The position numbers were made by a program, and so were the translations under genes. The notes beneath the pieces are model-generated. The model was not told the origin of the DNA and ran no database searches. It saw only the letters and a list, made by a program, of their open reading frames with translations. Source: an uncultured Pseudomonadota bacterium (GTDB lineage: Bacteria > Pseudomonadota > Gammaproteobacteria > Burkholderiales > Rhodocyclaceae). Taken from it: 64,000 bases of DNA. Location of the stretch: the NCBI GenBank assembly GCA_946479855.1, contig CAMLHL010000005.1, positions 1 to 64,000 of the forward strand, in the 5' to 3' direction. Shown here piece by piece: positions 41,048-49,787 of the stretch (its first letter is position 1; each line of letters starts with the position of its first letter).

Positions 41048-41401
41048 TCAGCGAGCCGGCACGGCCTGCCATCCTTCCGGGCAGGCATTGGTGTAGGGAT
41101 AGTACTGGCCTGACGAGCCGCAGTAGTACCACGTATCGTAGCCTGCTGGAGGCATTGGGCGGGGCGGGGCGCTATAGACTGGCGCTGGCGTGTAGTAGTT
41201 CTGCGATGCGACAGCCGCACCAACGGCCAGGCCGGTAATGGCCAGCACGGCGGCTGGGCCAATCCAGTCGGAGCCGCCGCGGTAATGATGGTGGTGCCCG
41301 TAGTCGCGATAGCCGCCGTGGCGATACCAATCCGCCTGGGCCGATGCGGTGGCGGTTAGAGCCAGTATGGCGGTGACGCAAAGGGTGGAAAGCTTTTTCA
41401 T
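41048..41401 (-). CDS. Small exported glycine-zipper-like protein of unknown function
   Basis: The 117-aa protein has a signal peptide (LCVTAILALTATASAQA) and a His/Tyr/Gly-rich segment (YGHHHHYRGG). A small-residue membrane-active helix (AAVLAITGLAVGAAVA) and a Pro-rich linker lead to a C-terminal motif with Cys pair, YYCGSSGQYYPYTNACPEGW. The same C-terminal arrangement (YYC-x-YYPY-x-CP-x-GW) recurs in many small proteobacterial envelope proteins of unknown role. It stands alone between convergent purA and the tRNA genes. Confidence 0.8.
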   Translation of the reverse strand: MKKLSTLCVTAILALTATASAQADWYRHGGYRDYGHHHHYRGGSDWIGPAAVLAITGLAVGAAVASQNYYTPAPVYSAPPRPMPPAGYDTWYYCGSSGQYYPYTNACPEGWQAVPAR

Positions 41402-41584
41402 GGTTCGACTCGTATTTGTCGTTTGGACATGTCGAATAACGCATGCTGTAGTGCAGCGATTACCGATGCCGTGTACGCAAGTGTTAGCAATTGTTGCTGC
41501 GAGACAGTCGGGGCCGGGCTGTCAGGCAATACGAGGCATTTGGCTGACTATCCTGTGGCTCGGGAGTAAATCCAGCACCACAAA

Positions 41585-41615
41585 TGAAAAAAGGCCTTGT
41601 TTTAACAAGGCCTTC
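41585..41615 (-). terminator. Rho-independent terminator of the first tRNA-Leu
   Basis: Stem AAGGCCTTGTT / AACAAGGCCTT with a 2-nt loop is followed on the minus strand by TTTTTTCATTT, about 12 bp past the tRNA 3' end. Confidence 0.9.
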
Positions 41616-41627
41616 GATCAAAATCGC

Positions 41628-41712
<85 letters not shown>

Positions 41713-41731
41713 ACAGGTGCGAAGAGCGCGC

Positions 41732-41759
41732 ATTTTACATGATTTTTGCTTGCTGTAAA
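41732..41759 (-). promoter_or_regulatory. Promoter of tRNA-Leu copy 1
   Basis: On the minus strand: TTTACA (41759-41754), 16-bp spacer, TAAAAT (41737-41732), then a GC-rich discriminator GCGCGCTC, as in stringently controlled stable-RNA promoters. Confidence 0.65.
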
Positions 41760-41839
41760 CTGTTTTTACGTTGCGATTGAATTCTGGCTTTTCAGGGCGC
41801 TGTGAGACAATTCGTGCAGTTGTTCAGCGAGTGCTGAAA

Positions 41840-41870
41840 AGAAAAAAGGCTTCGATTACTCGAAGCCTTT
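41840..41870 (-). terminator. Rho-independent terminator of the second tRNA-Leu
   Basis: Stem AAAGGCTTCGA / TCGAAGCCTTT with loop TTAC is followed on the minus strand by a T-run (TTTTCTTTTC). The stem differs completely in sequence from the terminator of copy 1. Confidence 0.9.
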
Positions 41871-41882
41871 GATCCCAATCTT

Positions 41883-41967
<85 letters not shown>

Positions 41968-41984
41968 ACAGGTGAAGAGCGCGA

Positions 41985-42012
41985 ATTTTAGAGGAAATAT
42001 TGTTAATGTCAA
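41985..42012 (-). promoter_or_regulatory. Promoter of tRNA-Leu copy 2, overlapping the rnr start codon
   Basis: On the minus strand: perfect -35 TTGACA (42012-42007), 16-bp spacer, -10 TAAAAT (41990-41985), then a GC-rich discriminator TCGCGCTC. The -35 box uses bases of the first three rnr codons. Confidence 0.7.
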
Positions 42013-44429
42013 GAAAGAAACTGTCCAAAGTCCGTCGGGCCGATCCCTTTTTCGAGCGTGAACTGGCGCGCTACGAATTCCCTTTGCCCTCGCGTGAATA
42101 TGTGTCGCAAATTCTGGCCGACGAAGGCAGGCCGCTCGAGTTTTTGGAACTGACCGAATTGCTGGATATCACCAGCGGCGAACGCGAGATGTTCCAGCGG
42201 CGGCTGGGCGCCATGGAGCGTGAAGGTCAGTTGCTGCGCAACCGCAAGGGTGCCTATATCCTGCCCGAACGAGCCAGTCTCACACCGGGTCGCATTCAGG
42301 GGCATCCGGACGGCTATGGCTTCCTTGTTCCTGATGACGGCAGTGCCGATATCTTCCTCGACCAGCACCAGATGCGTAAGGTGCTGCACGGTGACCGGGC
42401 CCTGGTCCGGGTGACCGGCATCGACCGCAAAGGGCGGCTGGAGGGGGGTATCGTCGAGGTCACCGAACGCGTCAATATGAGAATTGTCGGGCGTGTCTTC
42501 GTCGACCATGGTGTCGTGGTCGTGGCCCCCGAGAACAAGCGCATTGCCCAGGATATTCTGGTGCCGCCTGAGCCCAAGACGAAAAACAAGCCACAGTCGG
42601 GTCAGGTGGTGATGGTCGAGATCATCGAGCAGCCGAGCAAGTTCTCGCAACCGATTGGCAAGATCATCGAAGTGCTCGGCAACTATGCCGACCCCGGCAT
42701 GGAAATCGAGATTGCGTTGCGCAAGCATGATCTGCCTTTCGAATTTTCGAAGGCCGCCTTGGAGGAGAACAAGGCGCTGCCGGACAAGGTCAGGAAGGCC
42801 GATTACGCCGGGCGCGAGGATTTGCGTGAATTGCCGCTGGTGACCATCGATGGTGAAACGGCGCGTGATTTCGACGATGCCGTGTTCTGCGAGAAGAAGG
42901 GGCGTGGCTGGCGGCTGGTGGTGGCGATTGCCGACGTGTCGCATTACGTCAAGCCCGGCATGGCGCTTGACAAGGAGGCGCTGGAACGCGGCAATTCGGT
43001 CTATTTCCCGCGCCGGGTCATTCCGATGCTGCCGGAAAAGCTGTCCAACGGCATTTGCTCGCTGAACCCGGATGTCGAGCGGATGGCGATGGTCTGTGAT
43101 GCCGAGATCAGTGCTGCCGGCAAGATCGGCAAATACCGCTTTTATCCGGCGGTTTTCCGCTCGCATGCACGGCTGACCTACAATCTTGTGTGGTCGTGGC
43201 TGTCCGGTGAAAAAGTGCCGGAAACCGATGTGCACCGTAGCGTTCTGCCGCACGTGCAGAATCTCTACAAGTTGTTTGGTGCGCTGCATAAGGCACGCGG
43301 CCAGCGTGGGGCGATCGACTTCGAGACGACCGAAACGCAGATGCTGTTCAACGATCAGGGCAAGATCGAAAACATCGTGCCGGTGGTGCGCAATGACGCC
43401 CACCGCATCATCGAGGAGTGCATGCTGGCGGCCAATGTCTGCGCCTCGGATTTCCTCGCCGAGCACAAACAGACCTGCCTGTATCGTATCCACGAATCGC
43501 CGTCGGAAGATAAGCTGAAGAACCTGCGCGCCTTCCTTGGTGAGTTCGGTCTGGCCCTGGGCGGCGGCGACGAACCGCGGGCCAAGGATTACGGCATCCT
43601 GCTCGAGAAGGTCAAGCAGCGTCCGGATTTTCAGCTGTTGCAGACGGTCATGCTGCGGTCGCTGAAGCAGGCCATGTACAGCCCGGACAATGTCGGCCAC
43701 TTCGGGCTGGCTTATGAGCATTACACCCACTTCACTTCACCGATCCGACGTTACCCTGATCTGCTGGTGCATCGGGCGATCAAGGCGGTGCTGGCGGGAG
43801 AGAAATACGTGCCGGCCCGTGCATGGGATGATATCGGTCTGCAATGCTCGGCAACCGAGCGGCGAGCCGACGAGGCAACGCGCGATGTAGAGAACTGGCT
43901 GAAGTGTTTCTTCATGAAGGAGCGCATCGGTGAGGAATTCGACGGCACGATTTCGGCGGTGACCGCCTTTGGCATCTTCGTGGCGCTCGACACTATCTAC
44001 ATCGAGGGACTGGTGCATGTATCCGAGCTGGGTTCCGATTACTTCCAGTTCGATAACATCAAGCACCAGATGCTCGGCGAGCGGACCGGGCAGCGTTTCC
44101 GTCTCGGTGACCGGGTTCGGGTCAGGCTGGTGCGTGCCGATCTGGAGTCGAACCGGATCGATTTCGTTCTGGCCAGCGACGAAAGCGTATCGCGTTCCAG
44201 GAAGGTGACAGGTAAGGCGGCGGGTACGACGGCAAGGTCGTCAGCCAAGGCATCCATCAAGCCGGTGCGTCAGGCTGATTTGCCGCCCAAGGAAGTCAAG
44301 GCGGTAGCCAAGACAGCGATCAAAACGGCAAAGGCGTCGGCCAAGCCGGCCAGCAAGAAGCCTCTGGCTGCCAAAGCCAAAAGCGGAGCCGCCAAGGCGC
44401 CGCGAAAAACGGCAGCCAAACGGCGTTGA
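42006..44429 (+). CDS. rnr: Ribonuclease R
   Basis: A processive 3'-5' exoribonuclease of 807 aa. It has an N-terminal winged-helix and cold-shock OB domains (GRIQGHPDGYGFLVPDDG). The RNB catalytic domain has TIDGETARDFDDAVFCEK and HYTHFTSPIRRYPDLLVHRA. An S1 domain (GTISAVTAFGIFVALD, near 640-725) is followed by an approximately 80-residue Lys/Ala-rich tail ending KTAAKRR. The ATG at 42006 has ribosome site GAGGA; a TTG at 42000 is possible but too close to it. It precedes rlmB by four genes rather than directly, since an HDOD and a hemerythrin gene intervene. Confidence 0.97.
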   Translation: MSRKKLSKVRRADPFFERELARYEFPLPSREYVSQILADEGRPLEFLELTELLDITSGEREMFQRRLGAMEREGQLLRNRKGAYILPERASLTPGRIQGHPDGYGFLVPDDGSADIFLDQHQMRKVLHGDRALVRVTGIDRKGRLEGGIVEVTERVNMRIVGRVFVDHGVVVVAPENKRIAQDILVPPEPKTKNKPQSGQVVMVEIIEQPSKFSQPIGKIIEVLGNYADPGMEIEIALRKHDLPFEFSKAALEENKALPDKVRKADYAGREDLRELPLVTIDGETARDFDDAVFCEKKGRGWRLVVAIADVSHYVKPGMALDKEALERGNSVYFPRRVIPMLPEKLSNGICSLNPDVERMAMVCDAEISAAGKIGKYRFYPAVFRSHARLTYNLVWSWLSGEKVPETDVHRSVLPHVQNLYKLFGALHKARGQRGAIDFETTETQMLFNDQGKIENIVPVVRNDAHRIIEECMLAANVCASDFLAEHKQTCLYRIHESPSEDKLKNLRAFLGEFGLALGGGDEPRAKDYGILLEKVKQRPDFQLLQTVMLRSLKQAMYSPDNVGHFGLAYEHYTHFTSPIRRYPDLLVHRAIKAVLAGEKYVPARAWDDIGLQCSATERRADEATRDVENWLKCFFMKERIGEEFDGTISAVTAFGIFVALDTIYIEGLVHVSELGSDYFQFDNIKHQMLGERTGQRFRLGDRVRVRLVRADLESNRIDFVLASDESVSRSRKVTGKAAGTTARSSAKASIKPVRQADLPPKEVKAVAKTAIKTAKASAKPASKKPLAAKAKSGAAKAPRKTAAKRR

Positions 44430-44470
44430 CCGCACCCGGCAGGAAATGTGCTGGGGTTAGACGTTGCCCA

Positions 44471-45337
44471 TCAGTGGTGGGCGGGAGCGAGCAGATCGCC
44501 GGCCTTGAGGGCGATGTTGGCAACTTGTGCTTCGCCGAGGCCGGGCAACTGCTCGGCCAGCCAGTCCAGCGAGACGTTTGGGATGATGTGTTTGGCTTCG
44601 GCGATGTCGGATGGCAAGGCGGGGTCATCCGGGCCGCCCGAAGCCAAATGCCGCGCCGTGTCTACGCATAGGCGGGAGAGGTTGGCCCGGGGGTTGTCGA
44701 TGCCGCGTATCAGCTGGGTGAGTAGCGAGGGCAGGTGCCAGATCGTGGCGCACTTCAGGGTCAGATCCTTGAAGCGGAAACCGCAGATATCCATTTGGGC
44801 CTGAGCCGAGCGCTGCGCGCGTCCTGAATGCAGCGCCACCAACGCGGCCTCGGGAATCTCCCTGGCGAAAGACCAGAGCAGCAGCTCGCCGATTTCGGAA
44901 AGCAGGGCAGCCATGGCGATTTCGTCCGGAGAGATGTCGGCACGCGCCGATCCCCAGCGCAGGGCAAGGTGCCTCGCCAGGTAGGTGCGAGCCTCGCAAC
45001 CGGCCAGTCCGGCGTCGGTCTCGTCGGTTTCCTGGCAGTCGAGCAGCAGCTTGCGAAAGGTGTCGGTGCCCAGTTGCATCACTGCAGCGACGGGAGTGCT
45101 GGTTTCATGCCCCAGGCGCTGGGCGCGGCGCTTTTCGGCTTCGCGCAGCACGCGCAGGCAGAGGAAGGGATCTGCAGCGGCGATATCCGCCAGTTCCCGG
45201 GCTGCCAGCCGTTCTCCTTGGCAGGATTCAAGGGCAAGCAGCATGGCTTTTGAGCGGGGCATGCAGGGAACCTCGCGGCCACTCAGGTAGGCGGCCCATT
45301 GATCGACACCCCAGCGCTTCTGGCTTTCGGTCAGCAA
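44471..45337 (-). CDS. HDOD-domain signalling protein
   Basis: The 288-aa protein has the HDOD layout: PCMPRSKAMLLALES, LAARELADIAAADPFLCLRVLREAE, AVMQLGTDTFRKLLLDC and AALLSEIGELLLWSF. The His/Asp metal pair of true HD enzymes is absent, as expected for HDOD. These proteins are non-enzymatic scaffolds in signalling or motility control; the partner is unknown. The start is TTG at 45337, supported by a strong ribosome site GGGAGGGAG just upstream; the first internal Met comes about 25 codons later. Confidence 0.85.
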   Translation of the reverse strand: MLTESQKRWGVDQWAAYLSGREVPCMPRSKAMLLALESCQGERLAARELADIAAADPFLCLRVLREAEKRRAQRLGHETSTPVAAVMQLGTDTFRKLLLDCQETDETDAGLAGCEARTYLARHLALRWGSARADISPDEIAMAALLSEIGELLLWSFAREIPEAALVALHSGRAQRSAQAQMDICGFRFKDLTLKCATIWHLPSLLTQLIRGIDNPRANLSRLCVDTARHLASGGPDDPALPSDIAEAKHIIPNVSLDWLAEQLPGLGEAQVANIALKAGDLLAPAHH

Positions 45338-45422
45338 GTATCTCCCTCCCGTTGGTCCGATACCTTGTTATCGGCAGTATTACGCCGAACTGAACATGTT
45401 GGGTGGGTTGCTTAAAAGGTTG

Positions 45423-45439
45423 TAGAATAATCAATTCTA
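45423..45439. promoter_or_regulatory. Inverted repeat upstream of hemerythrin-like gene
   Basis: TAGAAT-N5-ATTCTA lies 18 bp before the start codon and could be an operator or a weak hairpin around the ribosome site. TAGAAT could also be a -10 box, but no -35 fits. Confidence 0.35.
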
Positions 45440-45456
45440 ATATCTTCGGAGTAACG

Positions 45457-46020
45457 ATGACGAAGCAGCGGATGGTTGTCAATCATTGGACAGCCGAGAT
45501 TCCCGTTGAGGCGTTATCCAATATCACGGCCCACTGGCTGGATACCGGAGAGCTGCCGCCGGAGTTGATTACCGGCCACAAACTGATCGACTTCGAACAC
45601 CGTTTCCTGGTGTCTTCCATCGCGAATTTGCGCCGGGTGTGTATTGATCATCTGGCTTTTTCCGACTGCCATGGTTGTAAGGACGATCAGCGGGCCTCCT
45701 GCGAGAGCCAGGTGATTGGCATGCTCGGTGATGTATTCGCGTTCATCCTCGAACATTTCAAGACCGAGGAAACGATCATGCGGGATTCGCTGCTGCTGAT
45801 GGTCGACCGCGATGTTTGCCAGGCGCATATGGAAGACCATGCGGCTATTGCAGCCAAGGTCCAGCAGATCGTTTCGACGCTTGACGGCTTTCACATGGTG
45901 TCGCGAATTCGCGAACTCGATGCCTTGCTGGCGCGCTGGATGATCAATCACGTCGCTCTGCACGACCTTCTCCTGTCGCGCTGGATTTCCCGCGAAGATT
46001 CCTTGCTCAAGGGCTTTTGA
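45457..46020 (+). CDS. Hemerythrin-like protein with Cys-rich insert
   Basis: The 187-aa protein carries the di-iron ligand pattern of bacterial hemerythrins: His in LIDFEHRFL, HxxxE in EHFKTEETIM, HxxxH in CQAHMEDHAAI and HxxxxD in NHVALHD. Between helix 1 and helix 2 lies an insert with three Cys (DCHGCKDDQRASC) not needed for the di-iron centre, possibly a redox or metal site. Ribosome site CGGAG precedes the ATG at 45457. O2, NO or metal sensing or storage is inferred from the family. Confidence 0.85.
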   Translation: MTKQRMVVNHWTAEIPVEALSNITAHWLDTGELPPELITGHKLIDFEHRFLVSSIANLRRVCIDHLAFSDCHGCKDDQRASCESQVIGMLGDVFAFILEHFKTEETIMRDSLLLMVDRDVCQAHMEDHAAIAAKVQQIVSTLDGFHMVSRIRELDALLARWMINHVALHDLLLSRWISREDSLLKGF

Positions 46021-46106
46021 CCGGGACCTGCCGTACGGAGTGAAGGGTTTTTTTGCGTAGGGGGCGGGCGAGGTAGAATTCGCCATCGAAAATTACGAAA
46101 GTCTTC

Positions 46107-46838
46107 ATGTCTTCCCGCCTGATTTACGGTTTTCATGCCGTAACTGCCAAACTTCGCCATGATCCGGAATCGGTCAAGGAAATCCTGATCGACGCATCGC
46201 GCCACGATGCACGGGCTCGCGACCTGCTGGCGCATGCCGAACTGCAGGGGGTCAAGGTGATTGCCGGCGACAGCAAGCGACTCGACGGCATGGCGCCGGG
46301 TGCCCGCCATCAGGGCGTCATCGCCCGGATCGAAGGCGGCCGCAAGGCAGCGCATCTCGACGATGTCCTCGATACGCTTGAAGAACCGGCTTTTCTACTC
46401 GTTCTTGATGGCATTACCGATCCGCGCAACCTTGGCGCCTGTCTGCGCGTTGCCGATGCAGCCGGCGTCCATGCGGTAATCGCCCCCAAGGACCGGGCAG
46501 TTGGCTTGACCGATGTCGCAGCCAAGACAGCCTGTGGGGCGGCCGAAACGGTGCCCTACGTGATGGTCACCAATCTGGCCCGGACCCTGCGCGAACTGCA
46601 GGAGCGCGAGATCTGGGTGATCGGTACGGCCGGCGAGGCGGAGAACGATCTTTATGCCGCCGAATGGCCGAAGGCGACAGCCTGGGTGCTGGGGGCTGAA
46701 GGCGAGGGCATGCGCCGTCTGACCCGGGAAAACTGCGACCAGTTGGTCAAGATTCCGATGCGCGGCACGGTGGAAAGCCTCAACGTTTCCGTGGCGGCCG
46801 GGGTCTGCCTGTTCGAGGCGCGGAGGCGCCTCGGCTGA
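46107..46838 (+). CDS. rlmB: 23S rRNA (guanosine-2'-O-)-methyltransferase RlmB
   Basis: A 243-aa SpoU/TrmH (SPOUT) methyltransferase that modifies G2251. It has an N-terminal substrate-binding domain ([13 protein letters not shown]) and catalytic motif 1 ([19 protein letters not shown]). Motif 2 ([12 protein letters not shown]) and motif 3 ([22 protein letters not shown]) form the knotted SAM site. TAGAAT at 46074-46079 is a possible -10 box. Confidence 0.97.
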   Translation: MSSRLIYGFHAVTAKLRHDPESVKEILIDASRHDARARDLLAHAELQGVKVIAGDSKRLDGMAPGARHQGVIARIEGGRKAAHLDDVLDTLEEPAFLLVLDGITDPRNLGACLRVADAAGVHAVIAPKDRAVGLTDVAAKTACGAAETVPYVMVTNLARTLRELQEREIWVIGTAGEAENDLYAAEWPKATAWVLGAEGEGMRRLTRENCDQLVKIPMRGTVESLNVSVAAGVCLFEARRRLG

Positions 46839-46841
46839 GCT

Positions 46842-47831
46842 TCAGTTTGTGGCGGTCATCGCCAGGACGACGCGATTCCGGCCGGCGTGTTTGGCCTGGT
46901 AAAGTGCGGCATCTGCAGCAGCGATCATGCTATCCACGCTCGATCCAGCATCCGGCACCGTGGCGGCAACGCCCATGCTGAGCGTGACGTGCGGTGCGGT
47001 TTGCGATGCTTCGTGTGGCAACGCCAGGTCGACGATGGCTTCGCGGATGCGCTCGGCCACGGCATTGGCGCCGGCGAGGTCGGTATTCGGCATGACGACG
47101 GCGAATTCTTCGCCGCCGTAGCGGGCGGTCAGGTCGGCCGGACGGAAGACGGTCGCGCCGATGGCGCTGGCAATGTTGCGCAGGCAGCCATCGCCTTTCG
47201 GGTGCCCGTAATGGTCGTTGTACTGCTTGAAATGATCGACGTCGGCCAGGATGAAAGCCAGCGATGTTCCGGTGCGTATGCCGCATTTCCATTCAATCTG
47301 CAGCTTTTCGTCTAGCGAGCGGCGATTGGCCAGGCTGGTCAGGCTGTCCCGGGCGGCGAGATTCTGCAAGGCCATTTCGGCCCGCTTCTGGTCGGTCATG
47401 TCGCGTAGGGTTTCAACGACGGCAACCAGCTTGCCGTGGTCATCGAAGATCGGGCCGGCATCGACGGCCAGGTAGCGCCGCTCCTCCTTGATCGGCATCG
47501 TGCACCAGTTTTCGGCGCGCAGGCCGTGGCCAAATTCGCCGGGGCTGGTATGAGTGGCATACAGCGTATCAAGCTGCCGGAATTCGTCGAGCACGACGAT
47601 ATCGGCCAGGCAGGGGCGGGTCTCATTGTAAAAGGCACGCCAGTGATCGCTGGTGCCGACCATCTCGGCTGCGGGGATGCCGGTCAGGCGCTCGCAGGCA
47701 TGGTTCCAGATCGTGACGCGGCGGTCGGCGTCGAGTACGAAGGTGGGAACGACCAGATGTTGCATCAGGCGAATGGCGAGGCTATGCACAAGGTCGCCGC
47801 TCCCCATGTTGAGGCTGCTAACAAGTTCCAA
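46842..47831 (-). CDS. PAS-GGDEF diguanylate cyclase
   Basis: The protein of about 329 aa has a PAS domain (VPTFVLDADRRVTIWNHACERLTG) with a C-terminal cap, then a GGDEF domain with active-site motif RYGGEEF and inhibitory I-site RPAD five residues before it. No membrane helix is seen. Synthesis of c-di-GMP is expected. The start is uncertain: TTG at 47831 has a good ribosome site (GGGGAGA), while the open frame reaches a GTG at 47864 and the first ATG is at 47807. Confidence 0.88.
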   Translation of the reverse strand: MELVSSLNMGSGDLVHSLAIRLMQHLVVPTFVLDADRRVTIWNHACERLTGIPAAEMVGTSDHWRAFYNETRPCLADIVVLDEFRQLDTLYATHTSPGEFGHGLRAENWCTMPIKEERRYLAVDAGPIFDDHGKLVAVVETLRDMTDQKRAEMALQNLAARDSLTSLANRRSLDEKLQIEWKCGIRTGTSLAFILADVDHFKQYNDHYGHPKGDGCLRNIASAIGATVFRPADLTARYGGEEFAVVMPNTDLAGANAVAERIREAIVDLALPHEASQTAPHVTLSMGVAATVPDAGSSVDSMIAAADAALYQAKHAGRNRVVLAMTATN

Positions 47832-48034
47832 GATGTCTCCCCCGGACGGGCGGTTTGATGTCACGCGATGGCGTTTGCCGGCTTATGCCGGTCTCTGGGT
47901 GGCGAAAACATACGCTTCACGGCCCGCCTTGTCAAAAACAATGGCATGTCGCCTGGCGAGCCTGGGCCGGGGAAAGTCTTGGGGAGTTACTTTGGCGATT
48001 CGTAGGGCCGGCGACGTCTTGTCGGCCTGCCGGA

Positions 48035-48946
48035 TCAGCCCGGTTGCCGATATTTTTGCCAGGCACTCCAGCTGAAAATGAAGAGACCGAGCCAGATCAG
48101 GGCGAAGCTGACGACCCTGGCCGGCTGCAGGGCTTCGTCGAAGACGAGAATGGCGGTAATGAACTGCATGGTCGGGTTGATGTACATCAGCATGCCGACG
48201 CTGGCCAGGTCGAGGCGCTGGGTGGCGGCAGCAAAGGCCATCAACGGAAGGGCGGTGAGGATGCCCGAGCCGATCAGCAAGAGTGCGACCACGGGAATAG
48301 TGGCTGCTCCCGAGGGGGCGGCAGAAAGGATAAAAACCGTGTGCCCGTGCGTCGCCTGCCAGGCGGCGTAGAGCAGGCAGATCGGCAGCATGGAGAGAGT
48401 CTCCAGCCAGAGCCCGGAAATTGCGTCGACCGGCACCTGTTTGCGTAGCAGGCCGTAGATGCCGAAGGTGAGGGCAAGAAAGAGCGAAATCCACGGCAGC
48501 GTGCCGAGCGCGAGCAGTTCGTTGCCGACGGCGACGATGGCCAGTCCGATGGCCAGCCATTCCTTGCGGTTGAGCTTTTCCTTGAGCACCAGCAGGCCGA
48601 GCAGGACGTTGACCAGCGGTGTCAGGAAGTAACCGAGACTGGAGGCGACGACTTGGTGACGATCGACTGCCCAGAGAAAGCCAAGCCAGTTGCTGCCGAG
48701 CAGCAGGGCGGCAATGCCTAGGCGGATGATGTGGCGCGGCGTGGCAAGGAGGGAGAAGACCTGGCGCCAGCGCTGCCGGAGGGTGAGCAGCAGGGTAACG
48801 AAGACGAAGGCCCAGACGGTGCGGTTGGACAGGATGTCCATCGGCGCAATGTCGCCCAGCTGGCGAAAGTAGAGCGGGAAGAAGCCCCAGATCACGTAGG
48901 CGAGCAGCCCGTAGCCGATGCCGGCCAGCTGATTCCCGGGGATCAT
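48035..48946 (-). CDS. rarD: EamA-family transporter RarD
   Basis: The 303-aa protein has ten membrane helices in two EamA repeats, with the RarD signatures GLLAYVIWGFFPLYF, LGSNWLGFLWAV and SLGYFLTPLVNVLLG. It is a drug/metabolite transporter superfamily member; RarD has been linked to chloramphenicol sensitivity but the substrate is unknown. Start ATG at 48946; the longer frame to 49660 runs through the neighbouring DUF599 gene in the wrong frame. Confidence 0.9.
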   Translation of the reverse strand: MIPGNQLAGIGYGLLAYVIWGFFPLYFRQLGDIAPMDILSNRTVWAFVFVTLLLTLRQRWRQVFSLLATPRHIIRLGIAALLLGSNWLGFLWAVDRHQVVASSLGYFLTPLVNVLLGLLVLKEKLNRKEWLAIGLAIVAVGNELLALGTLPWISLFLALTFGIYGLLRKQVPVDAISGLWLETLSMLPICLLYAAWQATHGHTVFILSAAPSGAATIPVVALLLIGSGILTALPLMAFAAATQRLDLASVGMLMYINPTMQFITAILVFDEALQPARVVSFALIWLGLFIFSWSAWQKYRQPG

Positions 48947-48951
48947 TGGTC

Positions 48952-49650
48952 TCAGGGCTGGTCGCGCAGGATATGCAGGGCCGACGAACGGTAATCGCGG
49001 CGGAAGAGGATGATCAGAACAATCACCGAAAGCAGGCCGAGCGCCCAGGCGTTGATCAGCCAGCCGGAGGCGGCGAGCCCGAAATAATAGGCGCGGATGC
49101 CGCGGTTGAAATCGTCCCCAGCCAGGTTGTTGGTCCCGGCCACCCGTCGGGCATAGCTGTCGATGCCGGCTTCGCCAGCCTTGCCGAATGGTGCGGCGCC
49201 GACCAGGATGGAGAGCAGGTTGAACTGGCGCAGCGACCAGGTGAACTTGAAATAGGCGAAGACAAAGCTGAGAAGCACCAGCATCAGCTTGATTTCGAGC
49301 AGTTCGCGGTTGCCGGTATTGCCGAAGGGGAGATCGGCGGTGAAACTGAGCAGCTTGTCGGAAGCGCCGAGTGCCGCGACCAGGCCGGCGATGATGTAGA
49401 TGGTGGTGTTGGCATAGAAAGAAACGCTGGTCACCAGGTTGCCGATCAGCGTCGAATCGGCGACGCGAATCTCCCGCTCGATCATGCGGTGAGCCCACTG
49501 CAGACGATAGTGCTGGCTGGTGCGGGTCAGCCCGCAGGCTCCCCATTGGCTGTGTTCGGAATACCAGGCGTAGCCAGCCCAGCTGGCAAAGAAAATGACC
49601 AGTGATAGCCAGTCGATCGCGGTGAGGTGGGGCAGGGCAGACATGCTCAT
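48952..49650 (-). CDS. DUF599 membrane protein
   Basis: The 232-aa protein has four or five membrane helices (AIDWLSLVIFFASWAGYAWY; ATIYI-type helix; IKLMLVLLSFVFAYFKFTWS; AWALGLLSVIVLIILF) and family motifs RTSQHYRLQWAHRM and NDFNRGIRAYYF-like (DDFNRGIRAYYFGLA). The function is unknown. ATG 49650 and ATG 49644 are both possible starts; the upstream extension to 49893 lies in the divergent gene. It is followed at 5 bp by rarD. Confidence 0.85.
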   Translation of the reverse strand: MSMSALPHLTAIDWLSLVIFFASWAGYAWYSEHSQWGACGLTRTSQHYRLQWAHRMIEREIRVADSTLIGNLVTSVSFYANTTIYIIAGLVAALGASDKLLSFTADLPFGNTGNRELLEIKLMLVLLSFVFAYFKFTWSLRQFNLLSILVGAAPFGKAGEAGIDSYARRVAGTNNLAGDDFNRGIRAYYFGLAASGWLINAWALGLLSVIVLIILFRRDYRSSALHILRDQP

Positions 49651-49787
49651 ATATTGCCACAGCGCCCGTGCTGGCGATATCCGGTGGCGAGCCGGGCTGG
49701 GCAATGAACTATGCTGCGATCTCGGAATCGGACGCATGAAGCTGCTTCCGCTGTTGCAGCTAGAGGCCCACGCGAGGCATGTCGACG

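Noticed and set aside
47883..48034. Possible short gene downstream of rarD reading ...RHAIVFDKAGREAYVFATQRPA
   Set aside because: The end looks protein-like, but no ATG, GTG or TTG with a ribosome site starts this frame after rarD; left as non-coding.
48035..49660. 541-codon frame combining rarD with a long N-terminal extension
   Set aside because: Only the last 303 codons are RarD; the extension is the DUF599 gene read in the wrong frame.
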